A stretch of 11,033 nt of DNA, from contig JAPHRL010000072.1 of assembly GCA_026195755.1 (NCBI GenBank), positions 1-11,033 of the forward strand, in the 5' to 3' direction. The DNA is from Kangiella sp. GTDB taxonomy: Bacteria; Pseudomonadota; Gammaproteobacteria; Enterobacterales; Kangiellaceae. Of the stretch, positions 1 through 7,726 are shown in pieces. How positions within the stretch are numbered: position 1 is the stretch's first letter; each line of letters opens with the position of its first letter. Both the position numbers and the translations under genes were made by a program. The notes beneath the pieces were generated by a model that worked only from the letters and a program-made list of their open reading frames with translations, had not been told where the DNA came from and did no database searches.

Positions 1-1
1 T

Positions 2-220
2 TATTATTATAACAGGTTAGGTCAGCTTTATAAAAAAAATATGTCGGATGAAAATGATTATAAAACTAAAGCGCTGGACTTATATACTTATCTGCAAAAC
101 CGTGAACCGGACAATACACTTTGGCCTCAGATACTCGGAACTGGTAGGACAGGCCGTAACGACTTTGGATTTCTTCTGTTAATTGATTGCCGCCAAATAG
201 TTGTTCACGGTTATAAATAA
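2..220 (+). CDS. Partial unknown ORF entering from the left edge, disrupted at a junction
   Basis: A plus-strand frame is open from the left edge (codons from position 2) to a TAA at 218-220. An internal ATG at 41 begins MSDENDYKTKALDLY. Up to about position 140 the translation is lysine-, asparagine-, aspartate- and tyrosine-rich and looks like ordinary protein (for example YNRLGQLYKK and LQNREPDNTLW). Beyond that it is simply the antisense of pilM, so the natural 3' end seems to be missing. I do not recognise the family. It may be the remnant of a gene joined tail-to-tail to truncated pilM, or chance open sequence. The weak points are the short length and the lack of a ribosome binding site in front of the ATG at 41. 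Confidence 0.3.
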   Translation, partial: YYYNRLGQLYKKNMSDENDYKTKALDLYTYLQNREPDNTLWPQILGTGRTGRNDFGFLLLIDCRQIVVHGYK

Positions 221-866
221 CCTGGCCATTGCGCAACACATTCAAACTCGTCATTGTCGCACCGATATCTACTATAGCTACAACTGAATTTTCAATATGC
301 TCTACAGTCTTCTTTTTGGTCAATTGATACGCGCGCTCTATAGCATACGCCTCAATATCAACCACCTTGGGAATCAAGCCTGCTATTTCCAGCGCATCAA
401 TCCGAGAATCAACATTCACGCTTCGCGACGCTGCTAACAAAACGTCGACCTGATTTTCATTGACATCTGAATCACCCAAAACCTCGAAGTCGAGATTGAC
501 CTCTTCCAGTGGATACGGAATGTATTGATCCGCTTCAACCTTGATGACGTCTTCCATCTCTTGGTCAGTCAGGCCTTTGTCCATCTGAATTGAACGAGTG
601 ATTACTGCAGAGCCAGAAACGGCCACGGCAGCATATTTAGTTGTAGTGCGTGCTTTATCGACCGCTTTTTTGATCGCATTGCCTACAGCTTCTGTGTCAC
701 GAATATCACGCTCAACAACCACGCCCTGGGGCAATGGTTCTACAGCGTAGCGATCCACTCTGTAACGATTTCCGACTTTTCCAAGCTGGAGTACTTTAAC
801 AGCGGTGGAGCTGATATCGATACCGATTACCGGTAATTGTTTCTTTTTGAATAACCCCAGAACCAT
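66..866 (-). CDS. pilM: PilM, type IV pilus inner-membrane platform protein, 3' end lost
   Basis: PilM is a cytoplasmic actin-fold ATP-binding protein. It binds the N-terminal tail of PilN and links the PilNOP alignment complex to the type IV pilus motor. The 266-residue product starts in the usual way (MVLGLFKKK, then GIDISSTAVK, the first phosphate-binding strand). It continues with YIPYPLEEVNLDF, VDVLLAASR and VVAIVDIGATMTSLNVL, the second nucleotide-binding motif, then LFGGNQLTEEIQSRYGLSY at about residues 222-241. A full PilM is about 350 residues. Here the similarity stops near residue 241 (around position 140), and about 25 unrelated residues follow before a TAG at 66-68. I read the other two minus-strand frames past that point. 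They hit stops quickly and show no PilM sequence, so this is not a simple frameshift. No pilNOPQ is visible downstream. The lost C-terminal subdomain should make the protein non-functional if the junction is real. The family call is firm; the cause of the truncation is open. Confidence 0.88.
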   Translation of the reverse strand: MVLGLFKKKQLPVIGIDISSTAVKVLQLGKVGNRYRVDRYAVEPLPQGVVVERDIRDTEAVGNAIKKAVDKARTTTKYAAVAVSGSAVITRSIQMDKGLTDQEMEDVIKVEADQYIPYPLEEVNLDFEVLGDSDVNENQVDVLLAASRSVNVDSRIDALEIAGLIPKVVDIEAYAIERAYQLTKKKTVEHIENSVVAIVDIGATMTSLNVLRNGQVIYNREQLFGGNQLTEEIQSRYGLSYQFRVSEAKVYCPVHGFADKYISPAL

Positions 867-933
867 AAATCCTATGCCTCATTAAGTTGGTTCAACAACT
901 TCCCTATGCGTTATCTATCTTAGACTTGTCCCC

Positions 934-951
934 AAAAAGTGAATACTTTTT
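934..951. repeat. Perfect 7-bp inverted repeat in the pilM-mrcA divergent region
   Basis: AAAAAGT (934-940) and ACTTTTT (945-951) form a perfect inverted repeat with a 4-base spacer. It lies between the divergent pilM and mrcA starts, about 70 bases upstream of pilM. It is AT-rich, so it could be an operator or merely compositional. The whole 867-1107 region is AT-rich and shows no small gene. Confidence 0.3.
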
Positions 952-1023
952 CAACACGTAAGTTAAACTTTTTTATTAACTAACGTCTCTAAGATACTAT
1001 ATTTACACTGATTTACAAAAAAA

Positions 1024-1053
1024 TTCAGCCTTTTTTTTAGAAAAAGGTATACT
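1024..1053 (+). promoter_or_regulatory. Candidate mrcA promoter
   Basis: TATACT at 1048-1053 is a good -10 hexamer, about 55 bases before the mrcA ATG. TTCAGC at 1024-1029 is a weak -35 with an 18-base spacer. The call rests on the -10 alone. Confidence 0.3.
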
Positions 1054-1107
1054 GGTACTCAATTATTTCCCGAGCTTTTACAGCCCACGATAAGACTTTC
1101 TAAAAAA

Positions 1108-3756
1108 ATGACCATCAATATATTGAAGAAATTAGCCTTTTTTGTGAGTTTACTCACCATATTTATGGTTTTGATCGTACTTGGAGCTTATCTCTTTTCT
1201 GCCCCACAAGTGCCCGCGATTGACTCTTTAAAGAATGTAAAATTTCAAACCCCAATGCGCATTTATACCGCTGATGAAAAGCTGATCGGCGAGTTTGGTG
1301 ATGTTCGCCGAATCCCTGTCGATTTGGAGCAGGTTCCTCCAGACTTCATTAATGCTCTAATTGCAACAGAAGATCAACGTTTTTTTGAGCATGGCGGTGT
1401 TGATATTCAAGGATTATTGCGTGTGATCAAGGTTGCACTCTTTAGCGGCGAATTTTCAGAAGGTGCCAGCACTTTAACCATGCAGACTGCTCGAAACATG
1501 TTTTTGACACGCGATCAGCGCCTGCAGCGCAAACTCGTTGAGATGTTCTTAGCCATCAAAATGGAAGAAGAGCTCAGCAAAGAAGAAATTCTCGAAATCT
1601 ACGTTAACAAGGTTCACTTTAGTCATCGTGCTTATGGCCTAGGTGCTGCAGCCCAAGTCTATTACGGTAAAGAGCTCACTGAACTAACCTTACCGCAAGC
1701 GGCTATGATGGCAGGCTTACTAAAGGGTGAGTCTGCTTACAATCCCATATCCAATCCCGAGAGAGCATTCCAACGACGCAATTTGGTCCTCAGTCGTATG
1801 GTCGAGCAGGACTATATTAATCAGGCGGCTTATGAAGAAGCCATTGCAACCCCCCTGACAGCAGAGAAGCACACTGCCGATCTTGATCTTGAAGCCCCTT
1901 TTGTTGCAGAAATGGCGCGAATTGATGTTATCAACCAGTTTGGCAGAGATATTGCTTACAATCAGGGGCTGATAGTCAAAACAACCATCGACTCCAAGCA
2001 ACAAAAAATTGCTAATGAGGCGTTGCGTCAGGGTTTATTGGAATATGATCGTAGGCATGGTTATAAAGGTCCTGAATTAATCCTCGAAGATTTTAATGTC
2101 AATGACACAGAAGCGTTGCTTACTCTTCTTAATAGCACGCCGACTGTTGGGCCTTTAAAGCCAGCAATAGTGCTAGATGTTGCAGAACAGTCGATTGAAG
2201 TACTGACTCAGGATAATCAGATGATAACTATCCAGTGGCCTGGGCTTGAGTGGGCTGCAAAATTCATCAGTGACTCACGCATTGGTAACAAACCTGAAAA
2301 GGCAGCAGATATTGTCAGTAAAGGTAGTGTTATACGAGTTTTAAAGGCATCTGAAGATCAATGGCACCTTAGTCAAATACCAGAAGCTTCCGCAGGTTTT
2401 GTCGCACTCAGCCCCCATAATGGCTCAATCACCGCATTAGTAGGCGGATTTGATTTTTCATCGAACAAATTCAACTTGGTCACTCAAGCTCGCCGTCAAC
2501 CCGGCTCTAATATCAAACCCTTTATTTATGCTGCAGCTTTCTCGAAGGGCTTTACTGCAGCAAGCCTGGTTAATGACGCACCTTACGTTCGAGTTAACGA
2601 GTCAATCGATGAAGTATGGCGACCACAAAACGATAATCTTAAGTATAACGGGCCGACGCGCTTACGAGTGGGCCTCAAGCGCTCAATCAATACTATTTCA
2701 ACTCGCTTGATTGATGCGATTGGAGCAGATTATACCGAGCAATTCCTGGTCAAGATTGGCCTGCCCGATGAGCATATGGATCCCTACCAGTCACTTGCAC
2801 TGGGTACCGCCAGCTTTACCCCGTTAGAAATGGCCTCGGCTTACGCTGTCCTTGCCAATGGCGGCTACCAGGTTGACCCATATTATATCCAGGAAATAAG
2901 CTCTTCTGTGGGTGATATTCTGTATCAAGCAAGCCCCATGCTAGTGTGTGACGAATGTCAACAAATGCGTATCGAGAATCAAATCCGTGAGCAGAAGTAT
3001 TCACCGGAAATTCGCAATGAGCCAGCCCTACCCATGCCTGAAGATCGCATCGCAAAACAGGTCATTGACCCTCGAGATGCTTTTATTATCTATGACATGA
3101 TGAAAGATGTGATTCATAGCGGAACCGCAACCACTCAGTTAGCACGTCGTAACAGTTCTTTACTTAAACGTAACGACCTTGCGGGTAAAACAGGAACTGC
3201 CAATGACTACAAGGATGCCTGGTTCTCTGGCTTTAATCGTGAGACCGTTGCTAGTGCTTGGGTCGGTTTCTCAGACCACCGACGCAGTCTAGGCCAGTAC
3301 GAATATGGTGGTCGTGCAGCATTACCAATCTGGGCAACCTTTATGGAGCAAGTATTAGACGGCACTCCATCGAAAGAAATGATCCAACCGCCTGGTGTCG
3401 TATCAACAAGAATCGATCCTGAAACTGGAAAGCTAGCGGCTCTTGGCCAAACCAACGGCATCTTTGAGTTTTTCCGTGACGATACCGTCCCCACAGAAGT
3501 TGCCGAGCCTGAACAAGAGGATTTCAACACCATCTACAATACGCGCCAGCAAGAAGTACTTCCTGATGAGTTATTTGATGATGAACTGATGCGACTGTTA
3601 GATGAGACATCAGAGCAAGATACAACAGATGGCAACTCTACGACTGAAACTCCTGAAAAGCCGCTTGAGAACCAATTAGATGAGGAGTTCAATCAATTGC
3701 TGGACAATAAAGATAACGAGGAAGAAGAAGCAACTGATCCTGACTCAATATTTTAA
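1108..3756 (+). CDS. mrcA: Penicillin-binding protein 1A, bifunctional transglycosylase/transpeptidase
   Basis: Class A penicillin-binding protein of 882 residues. It polymerises lipid II into glycan strands and cross-links the peptides in the periplasm, anchored by one N-terminal membrane segment (about residues 8-31). The glycosyltransferase domain (GT51) shows EDQRFFEHGGVD with the catalytic glutamate at 88, then GASTLTMQTARN, and EEILEIYVNKVHFSHRAYGLGAAA split over the following helices. A linker/OB-like region spans about residues 300-430, as in gammaproteobacterial PBP1A. The transpeptidase domain has all three motifs: S467-N-I-K470, S526-I-N528 and K694-T-G696. It is complete and of usual length. 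Two oddities are a C614-D-E-C617 pair between SxN and KTG, and a strongly acidic tail (about residues 790-882). The ATG at 1108 has little Shine-Dalgarno sequence, but it gives a proper cytoplasmic stub before the membrane helix. It is divergent from pilM, a common gammaproteobacterial arrangement. Confidence 0.97.
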   Translation: MTINILKKLAFFVSLLTIFMVLIVLGAYLFSAPQVPAIDSLKNVKFQTPMRIYTADEKLIGEFGDVRRIPVDLEQVPPDFINALIATEDQRFFEHGGVDIQGLLRVIKVALFSGEFSEGASTLTMQTARNMFLTRDQRLQRKLVEMFLAIKMEEELSKEEILEIYVNKVHFSHRAYGLGAAAQVYYGKELTELTLPQAAMMAGLLKGESAYNPISNPERAFQRRNLVLSRMVEQDYINQAAYEEAIATPLTAEKHTADLDLEAPFVAEMARIDVINQFGRDIAYNQGLIVKTTIDSKQQKIANEALRQGLLEYDRRHGYKGPELILEDFNVNDTEALLTLLNSTPTVGPLKPAIVLDVAEQSIEVLTQDNQMITIQWPGLEWAAKFISDSRIGNKPEKAADIVSKGSVIRVLKASEDQWHLSQIPEASAGFVALSPHNGSITALVGGFDFSSNKFNLVTQARRQPGSNIKPFIYAAAFSKGFTAASLVNDAPYVRVNESIDEVWRPQNDNLKYNGPTRLRVGLKRSINTISTRLIDAIGADYTEQFLVKIGLPDEHMDPYQSLALGTASFTPLEMASAYAVLANGGYQVDPYYIQEISSSVGDILYQASPMLVCDECQQMRIENQIREQKYSPEIRNEPALPMPEDRIAKQVIDPRDAFIIYDMMKDVIHSGTATTQLARRNSSLLKRNDLAGKTGTANDYKDAWFSGFNRETVASAWVGFSDHRRSLGQYEYGGRAALPIWATFMEQVLDGTPSKEMIQPPGVVSTRIDPETGKLAALGQTNGIFEFFRDDTVPTEVAEPEQEDFNTIYNTRQQEVLPDELFDDELMRLLDETSEQDTTDGNSTTETPEKPLENQLDEEFNQLLDNKDNEEEEATDPDSIF

Positions 3757-3780
3757 TCCAAACTAATATCCGAGACACAT

Positions 3781-3808
3781 AAAAAAAGGCACTGTACAGT
3801 GCCTTTTT
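3781..3808. terminator. Bidirectional intrinsic terminator between mrcA and rpmE
   Basis: A perfect 16-base palindrome, GGCACTGTACAGTGCC (3788-3803), is flanked by seven A on the left and five T on the right. It therefore gives a GC-rich hairpin followed by a U-run on either strand. It lies 24 bases past the mrcA stop and 27 bases past the rpmE stop, so it can end both convergent transcripts. Confidence 0.93.
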
Positions 3809-3835
3809 GGTGTTTCTAATTAAAGTAGCAATTAC

Positions 3836-4045
3836 TTACTTTAATTTACGGCTACCGAAACGCTTACGGAAGCGATCAACACGGCCGCCTGAATCAACAA
3901 TTTTCTGCTTACCAGTATAGAACGGGTGACAAGCTGAACAAACATCTAGGTTGACATCAGAACCTGTTGAGCCAACTTCGATTACGTTACCGCAGCTACA
4001 AGTTGCAGTAACCGTTTTATAATTTGGGTGAATACCTTGTTTCAT
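3836..4045 (-). CDS. rpmE: 50S ribosomal protein L31, zinc-binding type
   Basis: L31 sits on the central protuberance of the large subunit and bridges it to the small subunit. The 69-residue product is full length (MKQGIHPNYKTVTATCSCGN at the start, HPFYTGKQKIVD in the middle, RVDRFRKRFGSRKLK near the end). Cysteines 16, 18, 36 and 39 (CSC and CSAC) mark the zinc-binding C+ paralogue, not the zinc-free, zinc-starvation form. The ATG at 4045 follows AAGAGAG on the minus strand with a 7-base spacer. The 4046-4182 leader holds a small hairpin. In many gammaproteobacteria priA is the divergent neighbour of rpmE. Here they keep that orientation but are separated by about 5.7 kb of other genes. Confidence 0.97.
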   Translation of the reverse strand: MKQGIHPNYKTVTATCSCGNVIEVGSTGSDVNLDVCSACHPFYTGKQKIVDSGGRVDRFRKRFGSRKLK

Positions 4046-4066
4046 AACAGAACTCTCTTGTTACGA

Positions 4067-4083
4067 GTCGCCATTCGGGCAAC
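4067..4083 (-). promoter_or_regulatory. Small hairpin in the rpmE leader, possible L31 autoregulatory element
   Basis: On the minus strand GTTGCC (4083-4078) pairs with GGCGAC (4072-4067), with one G-U pair and the loop CGAAT. It lies about 22 bases upstream of the rpmE ATG. L31 leader motifs have been described in rpmE 5' regions, including in gammaproteobacteria. That this hairpin belongs to one is only an inference from its position. No convincing promoter was found for rpmE. Confidence 0.25.
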
Positions 4084-4182
4084 AGTCCTATTACTGCGCC
4101 AAACACCACTCAAGATTTAAAGAAGCGCGATCATACGCCTAGTGCCCCTTGAGATCAAGCCTTAAACCACGACGTCATTAAG

Positions 4183-6837
4183 CTATTGCAGGGGTAGAGA
4201 AGCTGGCAGGCTAATATCTAACCCAAACAAGAAATCCCCATCAATTACAAAGGCTCGCTCAGCTAATTTCTGCCCACCCACGCCAACGATACTTACGCTA
4301 TAGTTGCCATTGGTTAAGCCGTCAACACGATAATAGCCGAATTGATCCGTCAGGGTTTCAGTCATCATCTTACCTTCTGAATTAAATAAGGTTAGCCTGA
4401 CATTGGAAAGCGCCTGCCCATTGGCTGATGTTAGCTGCCCCATAGCGCTATATTCCGACATCACATTAAACTCAACATGTGTCACAGACGAGGGTGCGAC
4501 TTTGATAACATGGCTCTTTGTTTCCGGCACCATATCAATCGGCATAAACTCACCATCAAGCATTATCTTGTATAATCCTGGTGTGACATAATCCAGATAG
4601 AAACTACAAGCTTTTACCGGTGTTTTATAAGCAACGCCATTCAACAGCACACTAACATGCTCTAACTTGGAACAGTCTCCATCGGTTTTTAAAGTACCGG
4701 CGATGGTTCCTGCCGTGTTGTAAGCCACACGGTTATTACTAGGCACCAAGCTACCTTTGGCAACTGCAAAATCCATCGAAATTCTTGCAAAGGCAGACAG
4801 GCCACCATCAAACTGAGGATCTGCATCACGTAGCCTTAAATCAAAGTAAACACCAGGCATAAGCTGTGTGCGGTATTCAGTAAATACACCAACCCCATAT
4901 TCATTCGAATGATTCAGCTCAAAACGAAACTGCTTATAGTCTGTCCAGTCCTTGGGATACCAATAAAAGCCTACTGCTTGTTCTATAATCGTATTCTGGT
5001 AAGTTCGATCACCAATAGTATCTTTGTACATGCGGCCGGACATATAAGCATTCACATTATCCGAGGCATTCCACTCAAATCGACCCGTTTGTTCTTCCGA
5101 TTTATGAGTGATACGAAAGCGCGCATCCTGCGAAGGACGAAAAAAAAGCTCCGTTCGATAATCACCATCGGCATCCGGCCGGGTGCCTACTGAAAAGTTA
5201 TTGGCTGGACTGTAAAAAATACCCGGTTTGATGTAACTGACTTTGTCACCCGTTTCTTGGTAGCGGCCCAGCAATTCTAATCTTAAGGATGGATCAGGCG
5301 TGTAATAATAATAGCCATTTGCTGAAGTGGTTTTATCATCTCGACCCTCGTAAAAATTTGCTTCTTCCTGTCGAACATAAGTCGACATACGCCAATTTTC
5401 ACCAAACCCGTCCAACTCTAACTGTGTTGCGGTAGAGTTATTTCGATCGGCAAAACGCAATGCACTGACAAAGTTATGACCCAGTGACGAAACTATGCCT
5501 GCTGTAGTCACAGAAATATCATCAAGCATATAACCAGCTTCAACTGTCACGCCATCTGTCACCCCGTAACGATATAGAAACATTCCCGCTTCACCCTGAT
5601 CCACATAATCAGGATCAAGCCAATTTCCTTTTCGTCCCAAAGCTACACTGGTAACCACCTGTCCTTCGTTAAGCAAAAAGTCTGAGCTTGCCCTGGTTTT
5701 CATCTGCCGCTCTAATTCCGAGCGGTTAACAGGGTCTAGAATGACTACCTCAATTTCGTTAAACAGGCTCGACTCAGTTCTAAACTCACCAAAATCATAA
5801 GTACCATCTAGCCGCACAAAAGTTTCGCCAATTAATTGATTGTTCACATAAAGCTCAGCAATAGCCCCCGGCTCAGCAGTGCCACGTATGCGTTGAACAG
5901 AACTACCTAACTCACGAAAGAAACTCGATTGAGAAATATCCTGATAAGCGTTATAAGGAACGCTCTGATTACTGTAAAAATACTGGCCACCAGTTAACGT
6001 TACTGCGGGCGCAATTACCGACGTGCTCACTGTTTGCTTACCGAATAACCACTGATGATGATCCGTTCGCTTGGTCCAGAAATAATCATCAAGTTTCCAG
6101 TCATCATCATTCAACTTTTCGGCATCAATCAACCAGGAACCTTCGAAAGCAGCACCTGTAGCGACTAACTCACTACGCTCAGTCAGGACATCAAATTCTA
6201 AAGCCTCATCGTCCTTTTCTACGCCAAGTACCTCGTGAGATAAACGAACTTGACGCAAACTAAATGGATCAGGACCAAACTCTACTTCTAAAGACTCTGC
6301 AGGGGTTTCACTTTTCTTTTTCTCTTCTTGCCAAGGTGGCAAAAACGTTACCGCATATTTCGCTGGATCGAACCTCGCATTCACTTTCAAGTATTCATTA
6401 AGAGTACTTAATGAGGCCCATAATTCACCATCAATTCGATAGGTAACACGTGAAGACATTTCGACTTCACTGCCCGGTACTCGAATAGTTAAAACACCAT
6501 GTTCAAGAGTGTAACTGGCCTGAATGACTGGAAAAACTTCTTTAATCGGCACCAGATAGTCGCTTTCGGTCTGGACAATGTCCAACACCAATACTTCCTG
6601 ACTATTAACTTCAAGACCGACTAAAATTTTACGAAAACCATAAGTACGCCCGCCACCAGAACCTTGGCTCGCGACATCAAATAAAGCGGTTTGAACCTCT
6701 ACCGGACGGTGAAGCTCGAGCGGATCTTTCGCACCACCCTCAGCAAAAGCCTCGTTTTGATTTTGAGAATATAACGCCAAAGGCGTGCACAACAGCACGC
6801 CCGACAAAAATAATTTTGTCCATGAAATCGCTTTCAA
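4183..6837 (-). CDS. Divergent chaperone-usher family outer membrane usher
   Basis: An 884-residue protein, probably the outer membrane pore that takes subunits from the periplasmic chaperone and assembles them at the surface. Residues 1-32 form a signal peptide (hydrophobic core FLSGVLLCTPLALY, cleavage near EAFA). About 60-165 is a periplasmic domain (DYLVPIKEVF, ELWASLSTLNEYL). From about residue 240 to 700 there are barrel-like strands rich in alternating aromatics and polar residues. Within that part, RGTAEPGAIAELYVNNQLIG from R318 onward resembles the plug domain of TcfC/CS1-like and archaic ushers. About 700-795 (GTLKTDGDCSKLEHVSVLLNG) looks like a C-terminal usher domain. About 800-875 (GQALSNVRLTLFNSEGK, FGYYRVDGLTNGNYSVSI, R837) resembles a carboxypeptidase-regulatory-like beta-sandwich. 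The start is TTG at 6837, 8 bases past the chaperone stop, with GGGGA lying rather far upstream; translation is probably coupled. No in-frame ATG would preserve the signal peptide. The usher role rests on the plug-like motif and the neighbouring chaperone; the subfamily is uncertain. Confidence 0.78.
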   Translation of the reverse strand: MKAISWTKLFLSGVLLCTPLALYSQNQNEAFAEGGAKDPLELHRPVEVQTALFDVASQGSGGGRTYGFRKILVGLEVNSQEVLVLDIVQTESDYLVPIKEVFPVIQASYTLEHGVLTIRVPGSEVEMSSRVTYRIDGELWASLSTLNEYLKVNARFDPAKYAVTFLPPWQEEKKKSETPAESLEVEFGPDPFSLRQVRLSHEVLGVEKDDEALEFDVLTERSELVATGAAFEGSWLIDAEKLNDDDWKLDDYFWTKRTDHHQWLFGKQTVSTSVIAPAVTLTGGQYFYSNQSVPYNAYQDISQSSFFRELGSSVQRIRGTAEPGAIAELYVNNQLIGETFVRLDGTYDFGEFRTESSLFNEIEVVILDPVNRSELERQMKTRASSDFLLNEGQVVTSVALGRKGNWLDPDYVDQGEAGMFLYRYGVTDGVTVEAGYMLDDISVTTAGIVSSLGHNFVSALRFADRNNSTATQLELDGFGENWRMSTYVRQEEANFYEGRDDKTTSANGYYYYTPDPSLRLELLGRYQETGDKVSYIKPGIFYSPANNFSVGTRPDADGDYRTELFFRPSQDARFRITHKSEEQTGRFEWNASDNVNAYMSGRMYKDTIGDRTYQNTIIEQAVGFYWYPKDWTDYKQFRFELNHSNEYGVGVFTEYRTQLMPGVYFDLRLRDADPQFDGGLSAFARISMDFAVAKGSLVPSNNRVAYNTAGTIAGTLKTDGDCSKLEHVSVLLNGVAYKTPVKACSFYLDYVTPGLYKIMLDGEFMPIDMVPETKSHVIKVAPSSVTHVEFNVMSEYSAMGQLTSANGQALSNVRLTLFNSEGKMMTETLTDQFGYYRVDGLTNGNYSVSIVGVGGQKLAERAFVIDGDFLFGLDISLPASLPLQ

Positions 6838-6845
6838 GAGTAAGT

Positions 6846-7700
6846 TTATTCCCCAATATTAATTCTATAGACTTCCGAAAAAGTTTGGCTGCCAATCTTG
6901 ACTTTAATTGCTACTACATAAGATTCATTTAATATTTCTTTAATAGGAACCGGCGAAGTGATTTGTCGTCGATTCCCCGCAAACACTGGCTTAGCGGCAA
7001 GCTTACCTCCGGCTAAAGAACCCAGATTGTTGACCGACATTTTGTTCAAATCCAATCGTTCTAAAAGATCTTCATCGGTTCCAGCTTGGGCAGCTTTCAT
7101 CGCAATAAACACACCTTCGGGACGAACATAGGCATTCCCTCTGCTGAGAATATCAAATACGAATCGCAGCTTAATAGGGTCGAATTCCATACCAAGAAGT
7201 TCAGCTTCTCGATTTACTTCACCAAAATTGGCGTAAATCGGAACCCCGACATTAAATTTAAAGTTGAAACCTTTGCCTTGTTGATTAAGCTGACGGAAAA
7301 ATACCATAGCTCGATGCTCACCATCCTCAGGCTTTACTCTTGGCCGTACTGCTAAACGAACCGTTTGTTGGCTTTTTGCTGGAATACTTAAACGAACAGG
7401 ATTGATAATCAGCCATTGATCAAGACTTTGCTCATTAGGCGGTAACGCACGGTAATTATTATTAGCATCAAAATCCCAGTTCTGCACATACACTTCAACT
7501 TGCATCGGCTCACTTCCAAGATTTAACACCGTGATGCTTTCTGTAGCCTTCTTTTCAGGTGACATTTCTATTCGAGAAGGGGAAATGGCCATTTTAGGTT
7601 CTAAGTTCTGCGCGGCATTCATTTCAGCGCAAAACAATACCCCTAACATGATGATAAACACCATTTTAATTATGGATGGTTGGACATACGAAGAATTCAT
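6846..7700 (-). CDS. PapD-like periplasmic pilus chaperone
   Basis: A 284-residue periplasmic chaperone that would bind exported pilus subunits by donor-strand complementation and pass them to the usher. Residues 1-30 are a signal peptide (IIKMVFIIMLGVLFCAEMNAA). The N-terminal Ig-like domain begins MAISPSRIEMSPEKKATES. R43 is in the place of the conserved cleft arginine (PapD R8). It continues ITVLNLGSEPMQVEVYVQNW, then RLSIPAKSQQTVRLAVRP and DGEHRAMVFFRQL, the last being like the GEYRSH-type strand of archaic chaperones such as CsuC. FKFNVGVPIYANFG follows where the lysine-bearing G1 strand is expected; I cannot assign the lysine with certainty. The second Ig-like domain is about residues 170-284. 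The length suits archaic or alternative chaperones better than the classical ones (about 240 residues). It lies 26 bases after the second subunit gene and 8 bases before the usher start, so it is clearly in the same operon. Its Shine-Dalgarno sequence is weak. Confidence 0.88.
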   Translation of the reverse strand: MNSSYVQPSIIKMVFIIMLGVLFCAEMNAAQNLEPKMAISPSRIEMSPEKKATESITVLNLGSEPMQVEVYVQNWDFDANNNYRALPPNEQSLDQWLIINPVRLSIPAKSQQTVRLAVRPRVKPEDGEHRAMVFFRQLNQQGKGFNFKFNVGVPIYANFGEVNREAELLGMEFDPIKLRFVFDILSRGNAYVRPEGVFIAMKAAQAGTDEDLLERLDLNKMSVNNLGSLAGGKLAAKPVFAGNRRQITSPVPIKEILNESYVVAIKVKIGSQTFSEVYRINIGE

Positions 7701-7726
7701 ATCAGGCTCATTATTTATGAAAGATT

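Noticed and set aside
66..180. Simple frameshift as the cause of the short PilM
   Set aside because: Reading the other two minus-strand frames past position 140 gives early stops and no PilM-like sequence, so the downstream DNA itself differs.
3207..3533. 108-residue minus-strand ORF inside mrcA
   Set aside because: It lies opposite the transpeptidase codons including the KTG region; there is no start signal and the composition is typical of an antisense frame.
4148..4159. CTTG/CAAG inverted repeat after the usher stop as a terminator
   Set aside because: The stem is only four base pairs and is not followed by a T-run, so termination of the operon cannot be assigned to it; transcripts may run on into rpmE.
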